A DNA stretch of 64,000 bases from Nemertoderma westbladi (lineage: Eukaryota > Xenacoelomorpha > Nemertodermatida > Nemertodermatidae), in assembly GCA_032718475.1 (NCBI GenBank), contig JAUCBJ010003342.1:50216-114215 (forward strand). Reading direction: 5' to 3'. Shown here piece after piece: positions 22,136 through 31,775 of the stretch. The position numbers and the translations under genes were made by a program. Numbering within the stretch: position 1 is the stretch's first letter; each line of letters opens with the position of its first letter. The notes beneath the pieces are model-generated. The model was not told where the DNA came from. It did no database searches and saw nothing but the letters and a program-made list of their open reading frames with translations.

Positions 22136-23353
22136 CTAATTTTTGTTTGAGGCAGGAGACAAATTATAATCTCCTGTCTCGATGCGTGTCTCTTCTAATA
22201 ACACAATATCTTGGACCGGTCGGTCCAAGGTGTGTAAACCATTAGTTTTACACTTCTTTGGGTGCGGACACTTGCACCTAATTTTCACAGTGACTGTGCG
22301 CACTATGTTTTGCACGTCCGGGTGTATGTGCAAGATCACTCCCGTCTCCCAATATTTTCTCTTGACAATCGGCTCGGTTATCAATACGTAATCTCCCCTT
22401 TGGAGACTCCGAACCGTTTTGTACCACTTTGTTCTGGTAGATATGGTGGGAAGATAGTATTCCCGCCAATATTCCCAGAATGTGTACGCGACTAATTGTG
22501 TTACTTTCCAGCTTTTACGACTATATAGGTCGGCACTAATGGGTTCTGATGCCGGCACAAGAAATGCTGGACTCTGCATTAGCAAATGATTCGGCGTTAA
22601 TGCAACACCGTCTGGCAACATAGCTATCGGCCTCGAGTTCAGTGTATGCTCGATTTCGATGAAAGCTGTGACCAGCTCGTCGTCGGTAAGTTGTTTGTTT
22701 ACAGGCAATGTTTTAGCAATGGCCTGCTTTATAGAGCGAACCAAATGCTCCCAACTTCCTCCTCTCCAAGGACTTTCTGGAGTATTAAATCTCCATTCTA
22801 TTCTTTGCGGCAAAAGTGCTGCAGAAATTTCTTTATTCTGTGCCACTTTATGAGCCGCGTTCAACTCGCTATTCCCTCTGACAAAGTTTGTACCCTTATC
22901 GGAGTAGAACGCCTTTACTAGTCCTCTCCTGACCATAAATCTCTTTAAGGCCAGGAGCAGAGATTTGGTCGACATGTCTGCCACACGCTCGATATGTATG
23001 GCTCTACTAGCCATACATGTCAGTAGCAGGCCCCATCGCTTGTGGGTCAGCCGTCCACTCTTTGCCTCAATCGGACCAAAACAATCCACCCCTGTGTTCG
23101 TAAAGGGTGGGTCATATGCCTGTACTCTCGCTTCCGGGAGTTCAGCCATCTCCTGTTCCAATACTCTGGCGTTCACCCTCTTGCAAACCAGGCAGGCATC
23201 ATACATAGTGCCGACTGCCCTGCTTGGCTGCAATAGAATGAATCGCTGTCTCGCTGCCGACAAACAGTGTAACTTTCCCGCGTGATGCAACCTCTTGTGT
23301 ATATCCCATAGAATCGCTCTTTGCAATTCTATTGGTTGACTAGGGATTATCAC
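22136..23353 (-). CDS. Element A integrase region of Pol
   Basis: Reads 405 codons. The zinc-binding HHCC domain is at residues 19-57 (HKRLHHAGKLHC ... CLVC). The catalytic core has D90 (NTGVDCFGP), D152 (FYSDKGTNF) and E202 (WRGGSWEHLVRS), the last two 49 residues apart, which is normal for BEL/Pao rather than the 35 of retroviruses. A beta-rich C-terminal domain follows (LQRGDYVLITE ... KRKYWETGVI). The protein joins the linear DNA copy to the host genome. The start shown is only where the frame opens; it should be continuous with the upstream linker, from which it is separated by a one-base shift near 23350. All catalytic residues are present. Confidence 0.88.
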   Translation of the reverse strand: MIIPSQPIELQRAILWDIHKRLHHAGKLHCLSAARQRFILLQPSRAVGTMYDACLVCKRVNARVLEQEMAELPEARVQAYDPPFTNTGVDCFGPIEAKSGRLTHKRWGLLLTCMASRAIHIERVADMSTKSLLLALKRFMVRRGLVKAFYSDKGTNFVRGNSELNAAHKVAQNKEISAALLPQRIEWRFNTPESPWRGGSWEHLVRSIKQAIAKTLPVNKQLTDDELVTAFIEIEHTLNSRPIAMLPDGVALTPNHLLMQSPAFLVPASEPISADLYSRKSWKVTQLVAYTFWEYWREYYLPTISTRTKWYKTVRSLQRGDYVLITEPIVKRKYWETGVILHIHPDVQNIVRTVTVKIRCKCPHPKKCKTNGLHTLDRPVQDIVLLEETRIETGDYNLSPASNKN

Positions 23354-23775
23354 TGTGGGAACCTAAACTGTGAGTTTATGTCGACAGTCTGGATTCTCGA
23401 TCTATGACAAATTAAACCCTTATGGATTAATGGACTCCATTTTCTAAGGGGTTTATAGAGAACTGGTCGTTGAGCCGATAATAGATGTAATTCTTTTGGG
23501 AAGGCACACATTTGATAGTGCTTCAAATGCTTTAATTCCGCTTGATCAATCTCATCCTCTGTCAGAGGTTGTTTCAATTTCCGAATTCGCTCACTATTAG
23601 CGCTCAATTGTTCTCCTAAATGTTTTGAATGTTTTAAACAAAGGTACGAAATGTATCGGCTTAACCACGCAGTTCTTTTACAAATTGTCAGCCAAGAGGC
23701 AGACGAATTTAGTAATTTGTCATAAATACTACATGGCTCTAATTCCAGCGACGGTTGTCCGCTAACTAATGGAAG
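23354..23775 (-). pseudogene. Element A Pol linker between RNase H and integrase, frame-shifted
   Basis: A minus-strand frame different from both neighbours carries LLNSSASWLTICKRTAWLSR and LTEDEIDQAELKHLKHYQ, the helical region that normally precedes BEL/Pao integrase. Small indels near 23765 and 23350 throw it out of frame on both sides. Confidence 0.7.
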
Positions 23776-24892
23776 TTTCGAATGTGTCGGTCATTTTCTG
23801 TCCGTCACTTACCAACTGTGACTCTGGTTTAGTCTGTAAGGGTGGTTTTATGTCATAACTTACCCTTCCGGACCTAGTAGTCACGTAAGTCTGTTGGTCT
23901 GACAGGTCTCCGGGCCGCTCCAATGACTCTTCAAGCCGCTCCAATGACTCTTCAGGCCGCTCCAATGACTTAAGTTTGGCTTTAGACTTTGACTTAGAGA
24001 CTTTCTCCACTTTGACTTCTGCATCTTCAGGCATCGGATTGGTCACTATCTTCAGTCGCTCTGGCCAATGTTCCTGTGTCCTCGTTAGAAACTCCTGCGA
24101 CTCTTCCTGACAGAATTCCGCCGGCATTGCACCTCTCGAAGTTATGTCGGCCGGGTTTAACACTCCCGGACAATGTCTCCATTGTTCCTTCGTCGAAAAG
24201 TCGACGATCTGAGCGCGTCTGTTGGCCACAAATGTCTTTAGTGCAATATTGTCGGCCGCAATGTATACTAACATTAAGGATGCATCTGTCCAATAGAATA
24301 AGGTCAATGTCGTGTCTAACTCCTCTGTTACCTGCTTACTTACCTCGACTGAAACTACTGCCGCCTGTAACTCTGCATGAGGGACAGTCATGTATTTGAC
24401 CGACATTGTCTTTGATCTAGAAGTCACAATGGCCATCTCAAATTTATCCTGACTCACCTCTCGGCGAAGGTAGGCTACCATACCAAAGCCGGTGTCACTT
24501 GCGTCACTAAATAAATGGAGTTCGAGATCAGCTGGGAATACCAGCTGATTCGGAAAGTAGGAACGGGGTACATCTATATTTTTCAATAGATGCAACTCGG
24601 CTTCCCACTCTCTCCACTGCTTTGCATGTATAGGAGATATTGGTTCGTCCCACTCTAGGTCGGATAACCAAATTTTTCTCATGCACGCTCGTGCCTGTAA
24701 TATTACCGGACTGATAAAGTTCATCGGGTCAAATAGTCTACTTAAAGTCGATAAGCAAATTCTCTTTGTCAAAACTTTGTCTGGGCTACTGGGCTCAAAC
24801 CTAACTCTTACCTGGAATTTATCCGTGTTCGGATTCCAAGCGAGTCCCAGTACTCGCGCCATGGGGATGGGTTCTACCCCCAATTCTATGTC
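23762..24892 (-). CDS. Element A reverse transcriptase end and RNase H
   Basis: Continues the Gag-Pol frame after a TGA at 24893-24895. The first part, VLGLAW and SRLFDPMNFISPVILQAR, is the thumb and connection typical of BEL/Pao. RNase H follows with D127 (HLFSDASDTGFG), E171 (VPHAELQAA) and D200 (FYWTDASLM), and the HCPGVLNPADITSRG motif. Near the C terminus a seven-residue unit, LERPEES, is repeated three times with changes. The enzyme removes the RNA strand of the RNA-DNA hybrid. The in-frame TGA upstream would cut it off from the polymerase unless read through. Confidence 0.85.
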   Translation of the reverse strand, partial: DIELGVEPIPMARVLGLAWNPNTDKFQVRVRFEPSSPDKVLTKRICLSTLSRLFDPMNFISPVILQARACMRKIWLSDLEWDEPISPIHAKQWREWEAELHLLKNIDVPRSYFPNQLVFPADLELHLFSDASDTGFGMVAYLRREVSQDKFEMAIVTSRSKTMSVKYMTVPHAELQAAVVSVEVSKQVTEELDTTLTLFYWTDASLMLVYIAADNIALKTFVANRRAQIVDFSTKEQWRHCPGVLNPADITSRGAMPAEFCQEESQEFLTRTQEHWPERLKIVTNPMPEDAEVKVEKVSKSKSKAKLKSLERPEESLERLEESLERPGDLSDQQTYVTTRSGRVSYDIKPPLQTKPESQLVSDGQKMTDTFETSIS

Positions 24893-27800
24893 TCAGCTCC
24901 CGCAATCTTTTACCGGGAACGACTCTAATAGGGCCTCCGAGTTCGTAGTGAACTTGGTCAGAGGGAAACCCCCTGTAGCCAAGCACTCCTGCAGGCCGTG
25001 AGCCACTTCTATGGCTTGTTCTGCCGTGTCCTTGGACACCAATCCGTCGTCCATGTAGAAGTTTCTCAAGATGGACTCGATCACTTCTACTGGATACTTA
25101 CCAATCTGGGCTGTTGCCGTTTTCTTTAGAACAAACAGCGTGCCATTCGGACTATAGCGGGCACCAAATATCCTAACGTACATTTGGTATGTAACCACTG
25201 GGCCGGATAAGTCTTCATTCTCGTACCTGAGAAATCGAAGGCTATCCTGGTCGGCCTTACAGGCTCTTACCTGGTGGAACATCGCCTCGATGTCACAAGT
25301 AAATGCGAATCGCCGCTGTCTAAAACGCAACAATATTCCTATCAAATAATTGTTCAGGTTGGGTCCGTCCATCAACTCTGAATTCAGGGACATACCTCTG
25401 TAGACTGCTGCGCAGTCGTTGACTACTCGGACTTTGTCAGGTTTGTCAGGGTGAGTCACATAGTGGTGTGGGAGGTAATAAGTCTGGTCTGTCACTAAGT
25501 CAGGGTCCTCTACCTTCCCAGCAAATCCCTTGGCGAAATAGTTGTTGATCTGGGCGCAATACTTCTCCCTAATGTCCGGATTCTTCAACAACCGAGCCCT
25601 TACTCCGTTCAATCTTTTCAAGGCTAAGTTGTAGTTGTTCTCCAACTTAGGAGGTTGTCGACGCCACAACATTCCAACTTCAAAATGTCCAGTCGGTAGC
25701 AGACGTATGGTATCTTCCATCATCTCCAGCGACCGTTTCTCATCAGTGGACATGGCTAGGTCATATCCACCGGGTTCCATTGCGTCCCTATCCAGCCACT
25801 CGACGGTTCTGGCTCCTGTCTCGAGGTCCTGGCGTATCAATTCCTTCTGCAATTCCTCCTCACTGTATTGGAAAATGTCTAGGTCTCGATATTTAGCCAC
25901 TTGACCCTCCACTATGTCGGTATAAGTCAAAACGTTACTCAGATAAGTAGCGTGGGCCGCTGAACCAGACCCACGGGTCTGATAACAGTAGTCCTCGGGT
26001 TCACTATCTGTCCGGTCATTGTGAAGTGGTTCCGACAACCTAACATTATCGGGAATCAACTCCTCGTCCGACTCGCTAAAGTCACTATAGTGGTCAATAC
26101 AGGTTCTCCTAAACTCGTCTATGTCTGGTGGTTCTACTAACGGTGGTTGAGTTATAGGCTGTAATTCGTCGTATCTGTCTATTGGCTTGTCGCCACCTGT
26201 AAACTCATAAGACATGGGTACTCTTGTATACCAACCTAGTATAGTCCTATGGGCATGTGGTCCATTGACATGCGGCTCAGCTGGTCTCGTTTCCCATATT
26301 TGGTGTGCTATCAGCTGTTCTGCACCAATCAACATAGAAACATCCCTATAACCTACCTGGTGTCTCGGTATCCTGAGCTTGTCAAAATACTCCTGTGCTA
26401 TGGGACTCATCGGCGGCACCTTACCTAACTGCCTGCCGAACCCCTTCATAGCTAGACACTTAAATCCGTCCAATGGCAAAGCTCTCTGTTCTTGTCGAGT
26501 ATGCTGGTCTCTTGGAAGTAGGGAGTCTAGTTCCACCGAAATTCTGTGTCCCTTGAGGTCCCCTACCCCATGCATAGACTTCAACTCTATTTGGATTTCC
26601 TCTGCGTCCTGGAAGCTAGAAACGGCTCTCGCCACTTCCTCGTCGATATACGATAATGTGGACGCAGTGTCCAACATCACATATATTCGCTTCGATCCCT
26701 TATCGCCAGTGAGTTTCACCGGAATCACGCTAAATATTTCCGACGTGGCCGATGATAAATACGTCCGCGCGCTGGTCGATGAACTATCCGCGGTGAAACC
26801 TTGGCAGGTCACCTCTCTCGTGCTCGACTCGCCATCCTCGTCCGACGAACCTGGTTGGTAACCATCGTCCTGAATGCCGGTATACGTATTCCTTCTTATC
26901 GATCTGGGTTCTTTGCTCCCCTTCCTGTGAGGATTTCGCTGTAAGTAACGGTCCGTTGGGGTGTGGAAATCTGCATGTAGCAACTTGTGATGTAGTCTGC
27001 CGCATTCCATGCATCCGTCCTTGCTGTTCGGGCACTGCCGCCGTACATGACCTGGTGCAAGACATGCCCAACAGGTGTCCAACGTCCGCACTTGAACTCT
27101 TCTCTGTTCCGAATTTAATTCTTTGAACCGTCTGCAACTATCTAACTTATGGTCGTCAGATCTTACCTCCTTTAGTAAACAGTATTGGCAACCTACAAAT
27201 CCATCCGGCAACTCCTGTTGCTTTAACCTAGGTCTATCTAACCGCTCACCTGACCATACACCTGATCTAAAGGCTGGGGTACTCGAATTATATCTGTCTA
27301 CTGAGTTAAATGTCACAGTGGTCCTGTCATCGTCAAAACTTACCATAGACTTACCGGTAACAGGTTTAGACTCTCTCATATTCTCCTCTGAGAAATTTGA
27401 TTTCATCTCTGCTACTGCATCTGTGGCTATCAAGTCATGAATATGCTGAAGTGTCAACACCTTACCTTGACCCTCCAACTTATTCTCTAATTTGCGCCAT
27501 TTCTGTCTGTAACGCATGTTTAAACGTCTTATTACGCTCTTTAAAACTTCGGCGTGATCACCATGATGAGGTAGATTCACCGTCCTCAAGATGTCCAATG
27601 CGTTCGAAATAGCGTTCGCTAAGTTCAACAGCTCTAACGGAGTTGTAATCCTTCCGCCCTTACCCAAGTCTTCTACTATCGACTGTGCCATCTTGGTTTT
27701 ATTCCCGTAGATGTCGCTAAGCGTCTTCATCGCCAACTCAAATGCTCTTTCATTACCGACGAAATTGTCAGCAATGGCTCTAGGTTCTCGATGGAGCATC

Positions 27801-28099
27801 TGAAGCAAGTAGTTGAACTTCTCATTGGGAGTAAAGGTGCTGTTGGTTAGCTGCTCGTCGACATAGGTTTTGAAAGTCCTCCAGTGCTTGTGGTTACCCA
27901 TAAACTTCTGGGGTTGTTGCGTCGGCAGTCCTTGTCTAGCAGCAAACTTACCTATGTCCCTAAGGGTTGCGTCGTTCCGGGTTAACAAATGGTTTAGTTC
28001 CACAGGGTTGTTAAGTCTGGTCCTTTCCCGGGGATTGAGACTTACCTGCTCCGCGTCCATCCTTCTTTCCTTATAGTTTCGGGACTTCTGACGTCTCAT
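24893..28099 (-). CDS. Element A Gag-protease-reverse transcriptase ORF
   Basis: 1,068 codons. Residues 60-240 form the BEL/Pao Gag core (DUF1759 type: HWRTFKTYVDEQL ... WRKLENKLEG). Residues 304-376 hold zinc knuckles, including CWACLAPGHVRRQC. The aspartic protease (DUF1758 type) has its catalytic motif MLDTAS at 475-480. Reverse transcriptase fills about 840-1068 with RVVNDCAAVYRG, FTCDIEAMFHQV and the active site FYMDDG at 1014-1019. The ATG overlaps the stop of the upstream ORF in the sequence ATGA, so translation could be coupled by re-initiation. A TGA ends it within the polymerase; the same frame continues beyond, so the stop is probably a recent mutation. Confidence 0.9.
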   Translation of the reverse strand: MRRQKSRNYKERRMDAEQVSLNPRERTRLNNPVELNHLLTRNDATLRDIGKFAARQGLPTQQPQKFMGNHKHWRTFKTYVDEQLTNSTFTPNEKFNYLLQMLHREPRAIADNFVGNERAFELAMKTLSDIYGNKTKMAQSIVEDLGKGGRITTPLELLNLANAISNALDILRTVNLPHHGDHAEVLKSVIRRLNMRYRQKWRKLENKLEGQGKVLTLQHIHDLIATDAVAEMKSNFSEENMRESKPVTGKSMVSFDDDRTTVTFNSVDRYNSSTPAFRSGVWSGERLDRPRLKQQELPDGFVGCQYCLLKEVRSDDHKLDSCRRFKELNSEQRRVQVRTLDTCWACLAPGHVRRQCPNSKDGCMECGRLHHKLLHADFHTPTDRYLQRNPHRKGSKEPRSIRRNTYTGIQDDGYQPGSSDEDGESSTREVTCQGFTADSSSTSARTYLSSATSEIFSVIPVKLTGDKGSKRIYVMLDTASTLSYIDEEVARAVSSFQDAEEIQIELKSMHGVGDLKGHRISVELDSLLPRDQHTRQEQRALPLDGFKCLAMKGFGRQLGKVPPMSPIAQEYFDKLRIPRHQVGYRDVSMLIGAEQLIAHQIWETRPAEPHVNGPHAHRTILGWYTRVPMSYEFTGGDKPIDRYDELQPITQPPLVEPPDIDEFRRTCIDHYSDFSESDEELIPDNVRLSEPLHNDRTDSEPEDYCYQTRGSGSAAHATYLSNVLTYTDIVEGQVAKYRDLDIFQYSEEELQKELIRQDLETGARTVEWLDRDAMEPGGYDLAMSTDEKRSLEMMEDTIRLLPTGHFEVGMLWRRQPPKLENNYNLALKRLNGVRARLLKNPDIREKYCAQINNYFAKGFAGKVEDPDLVTDQTYYLPHHYVTHPDKPDKVRVVNDCAAVYRGMSLNSELMDGPNLNNYLIGILLRFRQRRFAFTCDIEAMFHQVRACKADQDSLRFLRYENEDLSGPVVTYQMYVRIFGARYSPNGTLFVLKKTATAQIGKYPVEVIESILRNFYMDDGLVSKDTAEQAIEVAHGLQECLATGGFPLTKFTTNSEALLESFPVKDCGS

Positions 28100-30429
28100 G
28101 TCTTCCTCTTCATCGCTTGATTCGGTGTCAGTCCTCGCGATGGTTTGCGCGCCGAGGCCCTGACCCAGGCTTCTTGAATAAATTTCTCAGCTGAGTTTTC
28201 GAAATTGGGATTATGTATCGTAGGGACAGGCATCCTTACCTGAGGTCTATGTGGTATAGTTGCCTCCGATATACGTACTCTTTGACTAGGCTGGACTTTA
28301 TCTAACTCAAGCCTGCTAGGATTAGAATTACTTCTTACCTGGGCTGCTTCCTTTAACCGTAGGTTGCTAAGCATGTCCGTTATAGGTTGGATGTGCGGTG
28401 ATATAGCTTGCGCTAAACTAGCACTTAACTCATCCCTCGTAATAAATTCCTGGCTAGGGTTCTGTTGTATAGTCAGCTCTATCTGAGTAATCCGCTGTCT
28501 CTCATATGATCCCTCTTCCGGTTTAACCCGGAAGTTCTCCGTCGAACTGGGTCGGCGCTCCGTCCGCGTATTCCAAACTCGCGGGTTCGGTTCGCCCAAT
28601 ACTCGGCCCGTCGGAGTTTCTCCTCTAAACTCTTCGTTGTTCTCGCGTTCGGTATGTAGTGGTGCGGTGCGATGATGCGCTGGATTCTGCGCGATAGGTG
28701 AAGCACTAATACCAACTGGCATGCGATATGTAGAGAACGGTTTAGCGATCCGTGTACTCGTAATAGCTGGACCGGGTATAGGAATTCTGGTCGTCGTCGA
28801 CTCGCGTATGGTCGGAGTTCTCGCTTCCTGTTCGGCCTTCTGCAGTGCGAACAGTTCTCGCAACTCAGTCCCTACACTCGCCCCACATTCTTCGATCATT
28901 CGCATCCCCTTCTCGGCGATTTCATTCGCCTTCCTGGTCCGTTCTTCGCACTCTAAATTTAATCTCGCACTTTCCAACTGCGCCAGTTTACGTTCTTCTT
29001 CTTCCCTCGCTCGTCTCGCTGCGCTCTCTTCTTCCACTCGCGCCTTCTCTTCATACAATGCCCGTCGCTCCCTCTCGCGCTCAAGTTTGCGCTCCTTGCG
29101 CTCGCGTTCGAGTTGGAGTTTGCGTCTTCTTTGCTCGCGTTCCTCAGCTTCCCGTTTGCGTTTGCGTTGAAGTTGGAGTTCGCATTCTTCGCGTTCGCAT
29201 TGGAGTTGGAGTTCGCGCTCTTCGCGTTCGCGTTCAAGTTGGAGTTCTCGTTCTTCCTGTTCGCGTTCCGCTTGTTCCCGCTTACCTTTATCTTCCAACT
29301 CTCGCAACTTTGCGTCTAACTTACGTATGCGCTCCCGTTCCCGCTCGGCTTCCTTCCGTGCCTCCGATGCACGCAAAACTTCCGCCTGCTGTTCGTCCAG
29401 TCGGCGTCTTCTCTCCTCTGCCGAGTTGTGAGAAACAAGGGATCTAGCACATATAACCGTCCCTCGCTCGTGACTAACCTGGGAATCGCCACTGTCTCTA
29501 GATGCGTCGTCGGGTGGAGTCAACGTCCTCTGTTGGATGTTCTCCGTCGTCGGTAGCACCTGGCCCGGTACCACCACTCCACTCTGCATCAGCCAGCTGG
29601 TAACTTCCCGCTGATACCTGCGCTCCTCCTTATCTTGCGTTTCTTCCCGCTCCACTAAATCTCTCGACTCTGCGTCACTCACCTGAGTCACCTGCGCTTG
29701 TGATGCCCATAGCAGCCAGTTCTCCGTCCTAACTCGCCGAAATCGCTCCGATAACGTGCGGTGCTCCAACAAGGCTGCTAAAACCCTGTCGTAAATCCTC
29801 GTCGCCACGTCGCTCGACTGAGATTCTACTGCCTTCTTTGCTAGGACTGCAAGCTCCTCCGTTTGTTTGAATAACGCTGAGTTGTATCCTTTTCTAATCT
29901 CTACTAACCCTTCCCTTCCGATGTTCGCTGAGTCGGCTAACATCTTCCTTACCTTGTCCGCCGTCCGAGTTATATGTCCGGCATGCGCGCGAAGTTTCTT
30001 CTTTATCGCGATGTCTAGTTCTCTTTCACTTACCTGACTCACACTTGGTGGACTTGAAGGATTATTTCGGGAACTACGGGTACTCCTTTTAGCCGCTGGG
30101 ACCACGGCACTTACCATACCCACAGGTCTGGAAACCGGGCTCCGGGCTCTCGCTTCTGCTACACTACCCTCCCTATCACTCACCTCTGGTTGGGTTGCTG
30201 TACAATCCTTCCTTACAGTAGCGGTAGGGGATCCTAATACTATTACGTGAGGTTGTTGTTCTTCCTCACTAATTACTGTCTCGTCCTCCTGTTCACTTAC
30301 GTCAGCGTCACTCGCTGCGTCATCATAGTCGGCATTGTCGTCAACAGTAATATTAACGCTATCGTCAGTCGGCGGTCCTGCCGCCGTCTCATAGCTGTCC
30401 TCTAGTGCCTCCTTCTCTGAGACACTCAT
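28096..30429 (-). CDS. Element A ORF1, acidic and coiled-coil protein
   Basis: 777 codons from an ATG at 30429. The first 130 residues are acidic and Ser/Pro-rich. A helical region follows (ERELDIAIKKKLRAHAGHI ... LFKQTEELAVLAKKA). Residues of roughly 330-540 are an extreme charged coiled coil built from ERERE, ELQLQ and RKRKREAEE repeats. The C-terminal part is Arg/Pro-rich and polar. I do not recognise a named family; its place before the Gag core suggests an extended N-terminal Gag or assembly factor. It ends in the ATGA overlap with the next ORF. No internal stop, unlike pol. The coiled-coil DNA is itself repetitive and may vary in length. Confidence 0.75.
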   Translation of the reverse strand: MSVSEKEALEDSYETAAGPPTDDSVNITVDDNADYDDAASDADVSEQEDETVISEEEQQPHVIVLGSPTATVRKDCTATQPEVSDREGSVAEARARSPVSRPVGMVSAVVPAAKRSTRSSRNNPSSPPSVSQVSERELDIAIKKKLRAHAGHITRTADKVRKMLADSANIGREGLVEIRKGYNSALFKQTEELAVLAKKAVESQSSDVATRIYDRVLAALLEHRTLSERFRRVRTENWLLWASQAQVTQVSDAESRDLVEREETQDKEERRYQREVTSWLMQSGVVVPGQVLPTTENIQQRTLTPPDDASRDSGDSQVSHERGTVICARSLVSHNSAEERRRRLDEQQAEVLRASEARKEAERERERIRKLDAKLRELEDKGKREQAEREQEERELQLEREREERELQLQCEREECELQLQRKRKREAEEREQRRRKLQLERERKERKLERERERRALYEEKARVEEESAARRAREEEERKLAQLESARLNLECEERTRKANEIAEKGMRMIEECGASVGTELRELFALQKAEQEARTPTIRESTTTRIPIPGPAITSTRIAKPFSTYRMPVGISASPIAQNPAHHRTAPLHTERENNEEFRGETPTGRVLGEPNPRVWNTRTERRPSSTENFRVKPEEGSYERQRITQIELTIQQNPSQEFITRDELSASLAQAISPHIQPITDMLSNLRLKEAAQVRSNSNPSRLELDKVQPSQRVRISEATIPHRPQVRMPVPTIHNPNFENSAEKFIQEAWVRASARKPSRGLTPNQAMKRKT

Positions 30430-31775
30430 AGTCTAAATAATATTTGCCTTCCGGCAAAATATCTCGCAAAAGTTCGAGATATATATATAATTTAATCAAA
30501 ATGCGATTAAATTATTTGTCAAATAATCAATTGTCCAAAATGTCAAAATAAATTCGCAATGCAATATTGTGAATTTAATAGGATCTAATTTTAGCAAATA
30601 CCAGTACAATATTTAAACAAAATATTATTCTATAGCTATTATATAGTATTTAAATACCGGTATGACACAAATAATTTTTTGAATCTAATACAAAATATTC
30701 AAAATAAACTTGCCACCCGAATATTTCTAATTTTACATATATAACTCTAATTAACGCAATTTTAATTTCAAATATTATATGTATCCACTAGCGCGTGGCT
30801 ACATCTTCGGGTTGCGACTCTCTCTCTCTCTCTAACTCGAGCGATTCAAAAACCCATGGTCGGCTAAACCTAACTATCCTAACTAATAAATTGAGTTCAG
30901 CTTCGCAGTTAAACAACCGATAATTTTTTACTGCTTCCACAAACACAATGGTGCCAACAGAACAACTAACCTTGTTTGCTATGAGATTCCACGTCCGCGT
31001 CCAAAGTTTCAGTCCTTTCGCTGATTGCAAACCGAACCCGCAGACCCACACGAACCCCAAACTCAGAAGCTCCGTCTTGCCATGTATCTCCAGATGGTAT
31101 AAAATAACTAAGCGGTTATCTAACATACCGGTACAAAACTCTAGATTTTATTACAAAATAATTTTGACCAAAACTAAATTCTCACAAACCTAGCTAAAAT
31201 TTTTTCAAAAACTTACTAATTACGGCCTGCCCTGACGGCCTAAGGAACCGCTGTATTTGCGATTAGTAAACGCACTACCGTATATCCACTGTACGCAATA
31301 CAGTAAGTAAAACAGTACACCAACCTAACAGCCTAATGAATACTGTGTGCGGAACAGCAAAACAAATGTCTTTTCTACTGTACGCAGTAACAGCGATCAG
31401 CCTAATGTACTACTGTACTATTGTACGCGACCAGTGAATACAGTAATCTAAACTAACAGCCTAATGATACACTCGTCACTGTAAGCAGTAGGCCTACAGC
31501 AGACAATATGCGTGCTTTACTGTTAAAGCAGTCAAGCAATCTAAAGTAACAGTAAATAATACAGTAATCTAATGCTGAATACACTCTTTACTGCTGCAAG
31601 CAACAGCCAATATCACGTGCTTTACTGTTGAGGTAACGGCAAATAATACAGTAATCTAATTTAACAGCCTAAGAATACACTCTCTGTCCTACTGTACGCA
31701 GTACAGTACCTAATAAATACAGTAATCTAATTCGTACTTACTGTACGCAGTACAGCAAAACAAAACGTGCTTTAC
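30430..31775 (-). promoter_or_regulatory. Element A leader with repeated short dyads
   Basis: 1.35 kb between the 5' LTR and ORF1. The LTR-proximal part repeats CTGTACGCAGTACAG-like dyads (exact at 31692 and 31741, variants near 31289 and 31378) and CAGTAATCTAA (at least four times). I see no TGG-type tRNA primer-binding site directly at the LTR. A minus-strand open frame at 30788-31126 has no recognisable motif. Packaging or dimerisation roles for the dyads are speculation. Confidence 0.55.

Noticed and set aside
23350-24895. Programmed frameshift or readthrough sites in element A pol
   Set aside because: No slippery heptamer or obvious pseudoknot at the breaks, and the breaks fall inside domains; mutations are simpler.
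28845-29447. Plus-strand 200-codon frame opposite the coiled-coil ORF
   Set aside because: Antisense of the ERERE/ELQLQ repeats; low-complexity composition only.
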